Assembly (NCBI GenBank): GCA_031365425.1
Contig: JANLYB010000338.1
Coordinates: 1-11,285, forward strand
Reading direction: 5' to 3'
Source: JANXVY01 sp031365425
GTDB lineage: Bacteria > Pseudomonadota > Alphaproteobacteria > Rhizobiales > Hyphomicrobiaceae
Length of the DNA: 11,285 nucleotides
Shown here: piece after piece, positions 1 to 7,082 of the stretch
How positions within the stretch are numbered: position 1 is the first letter of the stretch
How the letters are laid out: the number at the start of each line of letters is the position of its first letter
The notes under the pieces: model-generated
What the model saw: only the letters and a program-made list of their open reading frames with translations
Database searches by the model: none
Told to the model about the DNA's origin: nothing
Translations under genes and position numbers: made by a program

Positions 1-707
1 ATGGACTTTCGTTGACCATCCGGGCAGGCGAGAAGGTGGGACTGATTGGACGGTCGGGTGCGGGGAAATCGACGCTCGTCAATCTGCTGTTGCGGTTTTA
101 CGATCTGGAGAGCGGGCGGATTTTGATCGACGGGCAGGATATTGCGGAGGTGACGCAGGATAGTTTGCGGGCTCAGATCGGGATGGTGACGCAGGATACG
201 TCCCTGCTGCATCGCTCGGTGATGGACAATATTTTGTATGGGCGGCCGGATGCTGGGATACCAGCAGCGGTGAAGGCTGCCGAGCAGGCGTCGGCGGCGC
301 CCTTCATTGCTGACCTGGAGGATATGCGCGGGCGGCGGGGCTATGATGCGCAGGTGGGCGAGCGGGGCGTGAAGCTGTCGGGCGGGCAGCGGCAGCGGAT
401 TGCAATTGCGCGGGTGTTGTTGAAGAACGCACCGATCTTAGTGCTGGATGAGGCGACGAGTGCGCTCGACAGCGAGGCGGAGGCGGCGATCCAGGAGCAA
501 CTGGCCAATCTGATGCGCGGCAAGACCGTGATTGCCATTGCGCACCGGCTATCGACCATCGCGGCGCTCGACCGGTTGATTGTGATGGACGAGGGGCGGA
601 TCGTGGAGGACGGCAGTCATGGCGAGTTGATCGCGCGCGGCGGGCTGTATGCGGATTTGTGGGCGCATCAGAGCGGCGGGTTCCTGGCGCGGGACGCGGC
701 GGAGTAG
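1..707 (+). CDS. Exporter-type ABC transporter, C-terminal ATP-binding domain (5' end outside window)
   Basis: This is the nucleotide-binding domain of an ABC transporter; it hydrolyses ATP to drive substrate across the inner membrane. The frame is open back to base 3, reading Gly-Leu-Ser before the TTG at 12, so the gene starts upstream and that TTG is not a real start. Counting from codon 12, I see Walker A (GRSGAGKST, 13-21), the Q-loop Gln61, the exporter X-loop (VGERG, 115-119), signature LSGGQ (122-126), Walker B ILVLDE (142-147), a D-loop SALD and the H-loop His178. The X-loop is typical of ABC exporters (MsbA/multidrug/lipid or peptide type), so a six-helix membrane domain fused upstream is expected but not visible. 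The stop is TAG at 705-707, only 15 bases from the stop of the convergent kinase gene. Substrate cannot be judged. Confidence 0.93.
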   Translation, partial: GLSLTIRAGEKVGLIGRSGAGKSTLVNLLLRFYDLESGRILIDGQDIAEVTQDSLRAQIGMVTQDTSLLHRSVMDNILYGRPDAGIPAAVKAAEQASAAPFIADLEDMRGRRGYDAQVGERGVKLSGGQRQRIAIARVLLKNAPILVLDEATSALDSEAEAAIQEQLANLMRGKTVIAIAHRLSTIAALDRLIVMDEGRIVEDGSHGELIARGGLYADLWAHQSGGFLARDAAE

Positions 708-722
708 GGATGTGGGGAGAGT

Positions 723-2783
723 TCAGGCGCTGAGGGCGGCGGGGGCGGGGATGGTGGAACGGTCCGAGCGGTCGACGAGGTGGGCGGCCGGGAATTTCAG
801 GATCCAGATGAGGCCGGTGGGAGCATAGTCCATGGTCACCTCGCCGTTGAGCGATTGAGCGACCATGCTCTGGGCTACGACGTGGCCAAAGCCGGTGCGG
901 GTGGGCCTGGTCACCGGGGGGCCGCCGCGTTCTTCCCAGGACACACGCACGCCTCTGCGGCCGTCGTCCATGGCTTCGTAGGACCAGTCGACGACAATCT
1001 TCCCCCCTGGCCGGGACAGCGCGCCGTACTTGACGGAATTGGTGGCGAGTTCGTGGAGTGCCAAGCCGATGGTCTGGGCGGCTTCGACGCCGACGTAGAC
1101 GTTGGGGCCGGATATGTCGAGGCGGGAGTCGACGTTTTCGGCGAAAATCTGGATGTGTTTGGAAACCAGTTCGCGCAGGGAGGCTGCTGCCCAATCTTGG
1201 TTGACGAGCAGATCATGAGAGGCGGCGAGACCTTGGATGCGGCTTGAGAAGCGCTTTTCGAAGTCAGGAAGACTGTCGGCAGAACGGACAGTCTGGCGGG
1301 CCATCGCGTTGATGACGGCCAGCAGGTTCTTGGAGCGATGGGTCAACTCCCGCATGAGGAAGCGCTGGTGTTTTTCAGCGAGTTTTTTTTCCGTGATGTC
1401 GCGGGCGATGGTGGACATGCCGATGATCGTGCCGTCTTTGTCGCCGATGGGCGCCAAGTCCAAAGAGACGTCGACCAGGGTGCCATCTTTGCGCAGACGC
1501 TGGGTTTCGGTTCGCAAACGCTCGCCCTTTCTCGCAAGATTGAGTTGGGCTAACGCTTCGCTCAACAGTTCCGCCGGTATGATCCGGGCTTTGGGCTGGC
1601 CGACGATTTCTTCGGCCGTGTAGCCGAACATGCGTTCAGCGCCCGGGTTCCAAGACATGACTCTGCCGTCGAGTCCGACGCTCAAAATCGCATCTCCCGA
1701 GGAGGCGACGATGGCGGCGAGGTGGGCAAGTTTGGCGCCGGCGTGTTCGAAGGCGGCGCGGACCTCGGTCAGTTCCGAGATCTGATGAGGAATGATGGGA
1801 AGGGGGCGGCCTTCGACGAGGGCGATGGACGCTTCGCTCAGTTTGCGAACCGGCTCGGAGATGCGGGTCGCCATGCGCCACGCCACGGCCAAGCTCGCCA
1901 GTGAGATTGCCAGACCGCCAAACAGGAGCAAGAGTTGTGTGCGGCGCAGGGTGGCGTTGAGTTCGTCTTTGGAGACAGCGACTACGGCCAGCCAGCCGGT
2001 CAATTCAGATCGCCTGAAGGAATTCGCCGTCGCAGTTCCTTCCAGGGTCACGTTGTCAAAGGTTCCGCTATCGGGTTTGCCGCGGGCTGCCGCCAACAAT
2101 TCCGGACGCGCTGGTTTGCCCAGGGAGCGTTCGTTGTTCAAGCTGCGGGAAATGAAGAGGCCGTTGCGATCAACAACGGCGGAAACCCAGTCCGGTCCCA
2201 GTCCTGCTTTGGCAAACAACGGGGCGAAATGCTCAAGAAAAATTCCGCTGGTCAGCGCGAAGACGATTTTTCCGTCGCGATAAACGGGGACGCTCACCGT
2301 GACCATCTGGCGGTGCGAAGCGGTTCCAACGATGACATCGGACACGACGGTTGCGCCGGTGAAGGCCGCAGCGATGGGCGAGAGATCGGTGCGTTTGGGG
2401 AGGGGGGCGCCCTCCGGCAAGAAGGTCGAAAATAATTGCTGGCCGGTTGGATCGAAGACGATCAGCGAGCCGATCTGGGGCAAGTCAGCGACGGGCTTTG
2501 CGTGTTCGCGAAAGGCTTTGAAGTCGCCCAGGATCAGGTCGGGGGAGGCCGCGATGCCGACGAGCGCGCCCTGGACGAGAGCGATTTCGCGGTCAAAGAG
2601 GAAGGACAAATTGTTGACGGCGTCGTAGCGTTTGGCTTCGATGACGCGGCGTTCGGCCTCGGCGTAACTGTAAGCGAGCCAGGCGGAAAGGATCAGCAGA
2701 GGAATCAGCAAAACGCTGATTAGCGAAATCACGCGGGTGCGGATGTCGAAATCACGGTTCCAGAGACGATTGGCTTGATTCAT
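723..2783 (-). CDS. Membrane-bound HWE-family sensor histidine kinase (Cache-HAMP-PAS-HWE-HATPase)
   Basis: This is a hybrid-less sensor kinase that would autophosphorylate on His and pass phosphate to a separate response regulator. Numbering is from the ATG at 2783 (686 aa). There is a membrane helix at about 16-38, a periplasmic dCache-like region at about 39-280, a second helix at about 283-303, HAMP at about 304-352 and a PAS domain at about 353-468 ending in the usual DITEKK linker. The H-box ELTHRSKN follows with His482. The ATPase domain has the N-box (LATNSVKYG, Asn582), the W-x-E signature WEERGG (616-621) that defines HWE kinases, and a G-box GFG (631-633). An in-frame GTG six bases upstream (2789) is an alternative start; neither has a clear Shine-Dalgarno. 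It follows the iron permease gene by about 80 bases on the same strand, so co-transcription is possible. No response regulator is visible, making it an orphan here. HWE kinases often feed the alphaproteobacterial general stress response (PhyR), but that link is only inference. Confidence 0.92.
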   Translation of the reverse strand: MNQANRLWNRDFDIRTRVISLISVLLIPLLILSAWLAYSYAEAERRVIEAKRYDAVNNLSFLFDREIALVQGALVGIAASPDLILGDFKAFREHAKPVADLPQIGSLIVFDPTGQQLFSTFLPEGAPLPKRTDLSPIAAAFTGATVVSDVIVGTASHRQMVTVSVPVYRDGKIVFALTSGIFLEHFAPLFAKAGLGPDWVSAVVDRNGLFISRSLNNERSLGKPARPELLAAARGKPDSGTFDNVTLEGTATANSFRRSELTGWLAVVAVSKDELNATLRRTQLLLLFGGLAISLASLAVAWRMATRISEPVRKLSEASIALVEGRPLPIIPHQISELTEVRAAFEHAGAKLAHLAAIVASSGDAILSVGLDGRVMSWNPGAERMFGYTAEEIVGQPKARIIPAELLSEALAQLNLARKGERLRTETQRLRKDGTLVDVSLDLAPIGDKDGTIIGMSTIARDITEKKLAEKHQRFLMRELTHRSKNLLAVINAMARQTVRSADSLPDFEKRFSSRIQGLAASHDLLVNQDWAAASLRELVSKHIQIFAENVDSRLDISGPNVYVGVEAAQTIGLALHELATNSVKYGALSRPGGKIVVDWSYEAMDDGRRGVRVSWEERGGPPVTRPTRTGFGHVVAQSMVAQSLNGEVTMDYAPTGLIWILKFPAAHLVDRSDRSTIPAPAALSA

Positions 2784-2863
2784 TGTCACCGGTCAGGCGT
2801 TTGCGGCATTCGCGGGACGAACGTAACCGGAAGCAGGCGTTGTGCAAACGCAAATTTTGATAA

Positions 2864-4645
2864 CTATTTCTGGGGACTGTATTTTTTCGATTGAGATTCT
2901 GTTGCTCCGTCCTCGGGCGCTACTTTTCCGCTGGTGCCGCCGGCGCGGCCGGTTGCAACGGTGTGATGAAGGGCGAGGACCGGGATGAGGCCGGCGAGCA
3001 CGATCAAGAGCGCGCCGAGGGAGGCCTGCTCGAATTGTTCGATGGCGGCAAGCGAGTAGACGTGAGTGGCGAGGGTCTCGAAATTGAAAGGGCGCATTAA
3101 GAGGGTTGCGGGGAGTTCCTTCATCGCGTCGACGAAGACGAGGAGTGCGCCTGACGCGAGGGCTGGGGTTAGCAAGGGGATATGAATGCGGCGGAGCGCG
3201 GACAGCGGGGTTTCACCGAGTGCGCGGGCGGCGGCGTCGAGGTTAGGCGAGATGCGGCTGAGGCCGCTTTCGAGTGCGCCGAGGGCGACGGCCAGGAAGC
3301 GGATGACATAAGCCAGCGTCAGGGCGAGCAGGGAGCCGGTGAGAAGGAGGCCGGTTGAGAGGCCGAAGTTGGCCCGCATGATGCTATCGATCCAGTTGTC
3401 GAACGCGCCAAGGGGGATCAGCAAGCCGAGGGCGAGGACGGTTCCGGGCAGGGCGTAGCCGAGGCCAGCGATGCGGGCGGCTGGGCGGGTCAGACCATTG
3501 GGGGCGACACGGCGGGCATAGGCCAGAACGAGGGCGACGGCGAGAGAGGCGACGGCGGCGCTAACCGCCAGCACAAGCGAGTTGCGGACGGCCGGCCAGA
3601 AGCCGGCTTCAAAAGCGGGTGCAATGTGGGTTACGGCATTTGACAGCAAGAGGCTTGCTGGAATTGCAAAGCCGATAATGAACGGCATGATGCAGAAGGC
3701 GGCGGCAGCGAAGGCCTTCCAGCCCTCCAATTCGTGGAAAGGGATCGAGCGATAACGGCCGGTGGTGCCGTGGGTTTTGGCTTCGCCGCGGGCCCAGGTT
3801 TCTGCAGCGAAGACGACGGCGACAATGGCGATGAGGATGGCGGCAAGCTGGGCTGCCCCGCCAAGATTGCTGCGCTGGAGCCAGGTTGCGTAGATCGAGG
3901 CCGTGAGGGTCGGGACGCCGAGGTATTGGACGGCGGCAAGGTCGGCCAAGCACTCCATCATGACGAGAGCGCAGCCTGCGACGAGGGCGGGGCGTGCCAT
4001 CGGCAGAGCCACGGACCAGAAGGCACCCATCGGCGTGCGGCCTAACGTGCGGGCGACTTCCAGGGCGCAGACGGACTGCTGAACGAAGCTCGCACGGGCA
4101 CTGAGGTAGACGTAGGGGTAGAGGACGCTGGCCATGACGAAGACCGCGCCGGGGAGCGAGCGGATTTCGGGGAGGACGGCACCCGCGCCAGGGCCGAGGC
4201 CGAACAGGGCTCGAATCGTGGTCTGGACCGGGCCGGCGTAGGACAGCAGGTCGGCGTAAACGTAGGCGATGATGTAGGTCGGGATCGCGAGCGGCAAGAC
4301 GAGCAGGCGGTCGGCGAGGGCGCGGCCGGGAAAGCGGTACATGGTGACCAGCCACGCGGTGGCGGCACCCGTTGCCAAGGTGAGCGCGCCGGTCAGGATC
4401 ATCAGCGCGAGGGTATTGTAGAGCGCGGACGGCAAGACGGTTGCGAGCAGCTTGGGCCAGATGTTGTCGGCTGGCGCGACGGCCAAGGCCAGAACCGTGA
4501 CGACCGGCATCGCGATGACGGCGATAATTAACGCGACGACAACGCTCCACACTGGTGATGCACGGCGGCGGGCACGCCAGAGCGAGAGCGATTGCCGGAT
4601 GCCAGCGAGCAGACCGGGTTGTTGGGGCGAGGCGCTATCGAGCAT
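2864..4645 (-). CDS. fbpB: Ferric-iron ABC transporter permease (FbpB-type, two fused permease domains)
   Basis: This inner-membrane channel subunit of a Fe(III) uptake ABC transporter receives iron from the periplasmic binding protein encoded just upstream. It is 593 aa, the length of a tandem-duplicated FbpB/SfuB-type permease. Each half has several hydrophobic helices and one EAA loop that docks the ATPase: residues about 195-224 (EVARTLG...ALPMARPALVAG) and about 469-498 (DAAARALG...IPLLTPALASG). Helix-rich segments lie at about 34-58, 77-102, 113-135, 165-185 and 215-245 in the first half, and at about 312-335, 355-376, 395-412, 430-457, 495-520 and 540-560 in the second. The last 30 residues form a hydrophilic tail. 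The ATG at 4645 is the only sensible start and has no strong Shine-Dalgarno. No fbpC-type ATPase gene lies next to it, so the ATPase must come from elsewhere. Thiamine, putrescine or sulfate permeases are related, but the neighbour favours iron. Confidence 0.9.
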   Translation of the reverse strand: MLDSASPQQPGLLAGIRQSLSLWRARRRASPVWSVVVALIIAVIAMPVVTVLALAVAPADNIWPKLLATVLPSALYNTLALMILTGALTLATGAATAWLVTMYRFPGRALADRLLVLPLAIPTYIIAYVYADLLSYAGPVQTTIRALFGLGPGAGAVLPEIRSLPGAVFVMASVLYPYVYLSARASFVQQSVCALEVARTLGRTPMGAFWSVALPMARPALVAGCALVMMECLADLAAVQYLGVPTLTASIYATWLQRSNLGGAAQLAAILIAIVAVVFAAETWARGEAKTHGTTGRYRSIPFHELEGWKAFAAAAFCIMPFIIGFAIPASLLLSNAVTHIAPAFEAGFWPAVRNSLVLAVSAAVASLAVALVLAYARRVAPNGLTRPAARIAGLGYALPGTVLALGLLIPLGAFDNWIDSIMRANFGLSTGLLLTGSLLALTLAYVIRFLAVALGALESGLSRISPNLDAAARALGETPLSALRRIHIPLLTPALASGALLVFVDAMKELPATLLMRPFNFETLATHVYSLAAIEQFEQASLGALLIVLAGLIPVLALHHTVATGRAGGTSGKVAPEDGATESQSKKYSPQK

Positions 4646-4793
4646 TGCTGAGCGCCGATTGGGTCAGGGCTTCATCGCCAGGAGGGATTGAAAGCCGTTG
4701 GGCTGCCGATGCCAATTCGTGCCCAAAAATCGGAGGGCAGGATCTCACGATTAGCCTCCGGTTTGAATTGAAACCCTAGGGTCTGTCGTATGG
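4646..4793. other. Rest of the fbpA-fbpB intercistronic spacer
   Basis: No gene is supported in this stretch. It holds a 10-base perfect palindrome, ACCCTAGGGT, at 4773-4782, and next to it the weak inverted repeat GGTTT/AAACC (4760-4764 and 4771-4775). No clear promoter for fbpB was seen, which agrees with read-through from fbpA. Confidence 0.5.
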
Positions 4794-4830
4794 CTCCTCC
4801 ATGGCCGGGTGAGCCCCGGCCATGGAGGAG
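4794..4830 (-). repeat. Perfect 16-bp stem-loop between fbpA and fbpB
   Basis: The arms 4794-4809 (CTCCTCCATGGCCGGG) and 4815-4830 are exact reverse complements around a 5-base loop. An outer pair, gtcgta at 4785-4790 and tacgac at 4846-4851, could extend it past an uneven internal loop. On the transcribed (minus) strand the stem begins 23 bases after the fbpA stop (the outer arm only 2 bases after) and is not followed by a run of T, so it is not a textbook terminator. The likely role is to protect the fbpA message from 3' decay and reduce fbpB expression relative to fbpA, as intercistronic hairpins do in other binding-protein operons. The CATGGCCGGG/CCCGGCCATG core resembles palindromes I recall as common between genes in alphaproteobacteria, so it may be one copy of a dispersed repeat. 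Confidence 0.85.
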
Positions 4831-4853
4831 GTGGGGAGCAGATCGTACGACTT

Positions 4854-5903
4854 TCAGTTGGAAGCGCCCTGGTCAAAGCCGACTTTGTCGACGAGTTCTG
4901 AGGCCTTCTTGCGCAACTTACCGATCTCTGCGAGGGGCAGGGTGTCGGGCTTGGGTGTGCCCCAGCTTGCGATCACCGGTGAAACGTCGACGCCCTCAAC
5001 GACGGGGTATTCACCGTTGGCGCTGGCGTAGAGCTTCTGCGCGTCGGGCGAGGCCAAGAACTCGATCAACGCAATGGCGTTCGCTTTGTTGGGGGCGTTG
5101 GCGGCGACGGATGCGCCGGAGATGTTGATGTGCGTGCCGCGATCTTCGTTGTTGGGGAAGACGATGCGGACGGCGTCGGCCCAGGCTTTCTGCTCGGGGT
5201 TATTCAGCATGGCGGCCATGTAATACGTGTTGCCGATGGCGATGTCACACTGGCCTGCGGCTACGTCGCGGACGGCTTCGCGGTCGCCGCCAGCTGGCTT
5301 GCGGGCGAGGTTTGACTTGACGCCATTGAGCCAGGCTTCTGCCTTTTCGTCACCGAGGTGGGCGATCATGGAGGCGATCAGCGAGATATTGTAGGTGTGC
5401 TGGCCCGAGCGGATGCAGATCTTGCCCTTCCATTTCGGATCGGCGAGTTCTTCATAGGTGAGCGCTGGCTGCTTGACGCGGTCTTTGGACACGTAGGCGA
5501 CGCGGGCGCGTTTCGTCAGGCCGAACCAGTTTCCGGCGGGGTCGCGGAAGGCAGCGGGAATGGCTTTTTCCAGGGCGGGCGAGGCGACGGGCTGGGTGAC
5601 GCCAGCACCGGCGGCCTGGACCAGAAGTCCGAATTCGTTGGTGAGCAGGACGTCGGCGGGGCTGTTGCGGCCTTCGGCGGCCATGCGCTCGACCAAGCCG
5701 CTGGAGGCGAAGATCATGTTTGCCTTGATACCGGTTTTGTCGGTGAAGGCTTTGAGCAGCGGCTCCATGAGCTTGGGCTCACGATAGGAATAGACGTTGA
5801 CGTCGCCAGCGGCGAGCGCCGGTGTGGTGTCGAGGGCCAACGCTGCGAGAAGGAGGGAGAATGCGCGTGCAAAAGTGGGACGCGTGGGTGCGTTCGTGAT
5901 CAT
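4854..5903 (-). CDS. fbpA: Periplasmic Fe(3+)-binding protein of an ABC transporter (FbpA/IdiA type)
   Basis: This binding protein captures ferric iron in the periplasm and delivers it to the permease. It is 349 aa from the ATG at 5903, preceded by GGAG with a 7-base spacer; a TTG four codons upstream (5915) lies at the Shine-Dalgarno itself and is rejected. Residues 1-31 form a signal peptide: basic start, hydrophobic core at about 14-24 and PALA before the likely cleavage at 31/32 or 32/33. The mature protein starts with DVNVYSYREP, typical of the family. The motif AIGNTYY (222-228) carries the paired tyrosines 227-228 that bind iron in FbpA proteins, and NNEDRGTHINISG (251-263) is a further conserved family segment. 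It is first in a probable fbpA-fbpB operon, 208 bases before fbpB, with a strong hairpin just after the stop and an ICE-like iron-regulatory box upstream. The cargo assignment rests on the tyrosine motif and the gene pair. Confidence 0.93.
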   Translation of the reverse strand: MITNAPTRPTFARAFSLLLAALALDTTPALAAGDVNVYSYREPKLMEPLLKAFTDKTGIKANMIFASSGLVERMAAEGRNSPADVLLTNEFGLLVQAAGAGVTQPVASPALEKAIPAAFRDPAGNWFGLTKRARVAYVSKDRVKQPALTYEELADPKWKGKICIRSGQHTYNISLIASMIAHLGDEKAEAWLNGVKSNLARKPAGGDREAVRDVAAGQCDIAIGNTYYMAAMLNNPEQKAWADAVRIVFPNNEDRGTHINISGASVAANAPNKANAIALIEFLASPDAQKLYASANGEYPVVEGVDVSPVIASWGTPKPDTLPLAEIGKLRKKASELVDKVGFDQGASN

Positions 5904-5963
5904 GTCCGTCTCCAATTGCCGAGGTTCAAGGCCCCGGGATCGGTAAAGGGGAATTCTGGCCCC

Positions 5964-5980
5964 GCGCGAGCGTCTCGCGC
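5964..5980 (-). repeat. Short GC-rich inverted repeat in the fbpA leader
   Basis: The arms GCGCGAG (5964-5970) and CTCGCGC (5974-5980) are perfectly complementary around the 3-base loop CGT, about 60 bases before the fbpA start codon. If transcription starts near the ICE-like box, the hairpin lies in the fbpA 5' leader. There is no T run, so terminator function for the upstream kinase gene is doubtful. Confidence 0.5.
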
Positions 5981-6048
5981 CCGGTTACCTAAGCTGCGGG
6001 ATTGGGCCGGGTCAATGGTCAGAACGTCGCCTGAGCAAGATTTTTTAC

Positions 6049-6065
6049 TTTAGAATTATTCAAAT
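6049..6065 (-). promoter_or_regulatory. ICE/Irr-box-like operator upstream of fbpA
   Basis: The 17 bases TTTAGAATTATTCAAAT match the iron control element bound by Irr, recalled as TTTAGAA-N3-TTCTAAA. The first half is exact, the spacing is exact and the second half agrees at 5 of 7 positions. It lies about 146 bases before the fbpA ATG, in an A+T-rich island within otherwise G+C-rich DNA. In Hyphomicrobiales Irr acts when iron is low, repressing haem and iron-storage genes and activating some uptake genes. The match and its place before an iron uptake gene support the call; binding is inferred. Confidence 0.6.
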
Positions 6066-6090
6066 TGTACAATGGGTTGCGCTGGGTCAA
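6064..6090 (-). promoter_or_regulatory. Possible sigma-70-type promoter of fbpA
   Basis: On the minus strand TTGACC (6090-6085) is followed after 15 bases by TACAAT (6069-6064), close to the -35 and -10 consensus but with short spacing. The -10 abuts the ICE-like box, so a bound regulator would sit at the transcription start. A second TTGACC at 6016-6011, inside a repeated 9-mer, could be a -35 of a downstream promoter, but its -10 is poor. Confidence 0.3.
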
Positions 6091-6113
6091 TGCGGCTGGA
6101 TTCAGGCATGCAT

Positions 6114-6932
6114 TCAAACAGGGATCGTGCGCCCGGGGGCGAAGGTGATGGTGACGGTGGTGCCGTGTCCTGCCTTGCTTGTTATGGCCACGGACGCGCC
6201 GTTGAGGTCTGCTAAGCGCAGGATGAGGGGGTAGCCCAGCCCCAGGCCGCCGGAGGGGCGGGGCTCGAAGTCCGATTGCCGGTTGGGATCGAGGGCGCGG
6301 GTAATCTCAGGTTCGCTCATACCTGTGCCGGTATCGGAGACGCTCAGGTGGACGGGGCCTGCGAGGTCGTAGGTGGTGGCTATAGTGATGGAGCCGCCTG
6401 CCGGCGTGGCACGCATCGCGTTGGTGACCAGGTTCAGCAGCATCTGGCGCACGGTGACCGGGTCGGCAACGATGTTGGGCAGGCGCGGCTCCAGGTGCTG
6501 CTCGATATCGAGGCCAGCGGCTTCGAGGAGGGCGTGGACGCTGGCCGAAACCTGCCCGGCGAGAGCGTTGAGGTCGAGTTGGGCGAAAGCGATGGAGTCG
6601 GCGTCGCGCCCGGACGTGGAGGATGCGCCGAGCATAGCATCGATAACGCCGAGGGCATGGTGGGCGCCGTCATAGATGCCTGAGGCGTAGTCGCGATAGC
6701 GCGAATCGCCAATGGGGCCGAAGCGTTCGTCGCGCATGATTTCGGCGGCGGCGACGATTGCCGACAAGGGGGTGCGAAGTTCGTGGGCGAGTCTGGCCAA
6801 ATGTTGGGCGGCAGGCGTCAGGCGCGGCGGGGCATCGACCGGCGCGGAGGCTGGAGTTTGGGAGATGCCTTGCGAAATGCGTTCGGCAATCAGGCGCAAC
6901 GTCTGCGCATCCTGGTCGGTTTGGTCCGTCAT
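6114..6932 (-). CDS. Small soluble sensor histidine kinase (HisKA + HATPase_c)
   Basis: This would be a cytoplasmic two-component histidine kinase. With the ATG at 6932 it is 272 aa and has no membrane segment. The dimerisation domain carries the H-box LAHELRTPLSAIV with His50. The ATPase domain has the N-box LLNLVTNAMRATP (165-177), the G1 box SDTGTGM (199-205) and the G2 box GGLGLGYPL (228-236). Residues 1-40 are short, polar and low in complexity, with no recognisable PAS or GAF domain, so the signal is unknown. The frame stays open to an ATG at 7055, but that start would leave only 27 bases before the divergent phasin gene and adds a disordered-looking N-terminus, so 6932 is preferred; neither has a strong Shine-Dalgarno. 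No response regulator is nearby. The partner is unknown. Confidence 0.87.
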   Translation of the reverse strand: MTDQTDQDAQTLRLIAERISQGISQTPASAPVDAPPRLTPAAQHLARLAHELRTPLSAIVAAAEIMRDERFGPIGDSRYRDYASGIYDGAHHALGVIDAMLGASSTSGRDADSIAFAQLDLNALAGQVSASVHALLEAAGLDIEQHLEPRLPNIVADPVTVRQMLLNLVTNAMRATPAGGSITIATTYDLAGPVHLSVSDTGTGMSEPEITRALDPNRQSDFEPRPSGGLGLGYPLILRLADLNGASVAITSKAGHGTTVTITFAPGRTIPV

Positions 6933-7082
6933 GAATGCATCTGGGACGGGGAGACGGTCATTGTCCAGGGGGCAGGCCGCAACGGGGAAGGCTGCGAGCC
7001 CTGGATTGATGCGGCGATCATGCGTTATGGTGCTGTTTGGCTTACGCGAGGCCATCCCGCCCGATTACTTAAGGAGCCTGCA
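6933..7082. promoter_or_regulatory. Divergent promoter region, kinase/phasin
   Basis: About 150 bases separate the chosen kinase start from the phasin start, and both genes must be driven from here. I see no confident -35/-10 pair. The stretch holds the phasin ribosome binding site at its right end and nothing else I can name. Confidence 0.45.
7071..7076 (+). promoter_or_regulatory. Strong ribosome binding site of the phasin gene
   Basis: AAGGAG stands 6 bases before the ATG at 7083. It fixes the phasin start, excluding longer in-frame starts back to 6783 that overlap the divergent kinase gene. Confidence 0.85.

Noticed and set aside
304..1194. Long minus-strand open frame (296 codons) across the ABC and kinase genes
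   Set aside because: It overlaps two well-supported genes and its product is almost all Arg, Pro and Ser, the typical shadow of G+C-rich coding DNA.
5904..5915. TTG start for fbpA
   Set aside because: It overlaps the GGAG that serves the ATG at 5903, which also gives a normal signal peptide.
6933..7055. Longer N-terminus for the soluble kinase from the ATG at 7055
   Set aside because: It would crowd the divergent phasin promoter to 27 bases and adds a stretch with no family likeness.
6783..7082. Upstream extension of the phasin frame
   Set aside because: It overlaps the kinase coding sequence, and AAGGAG at the right distance fixes the start at 7083.
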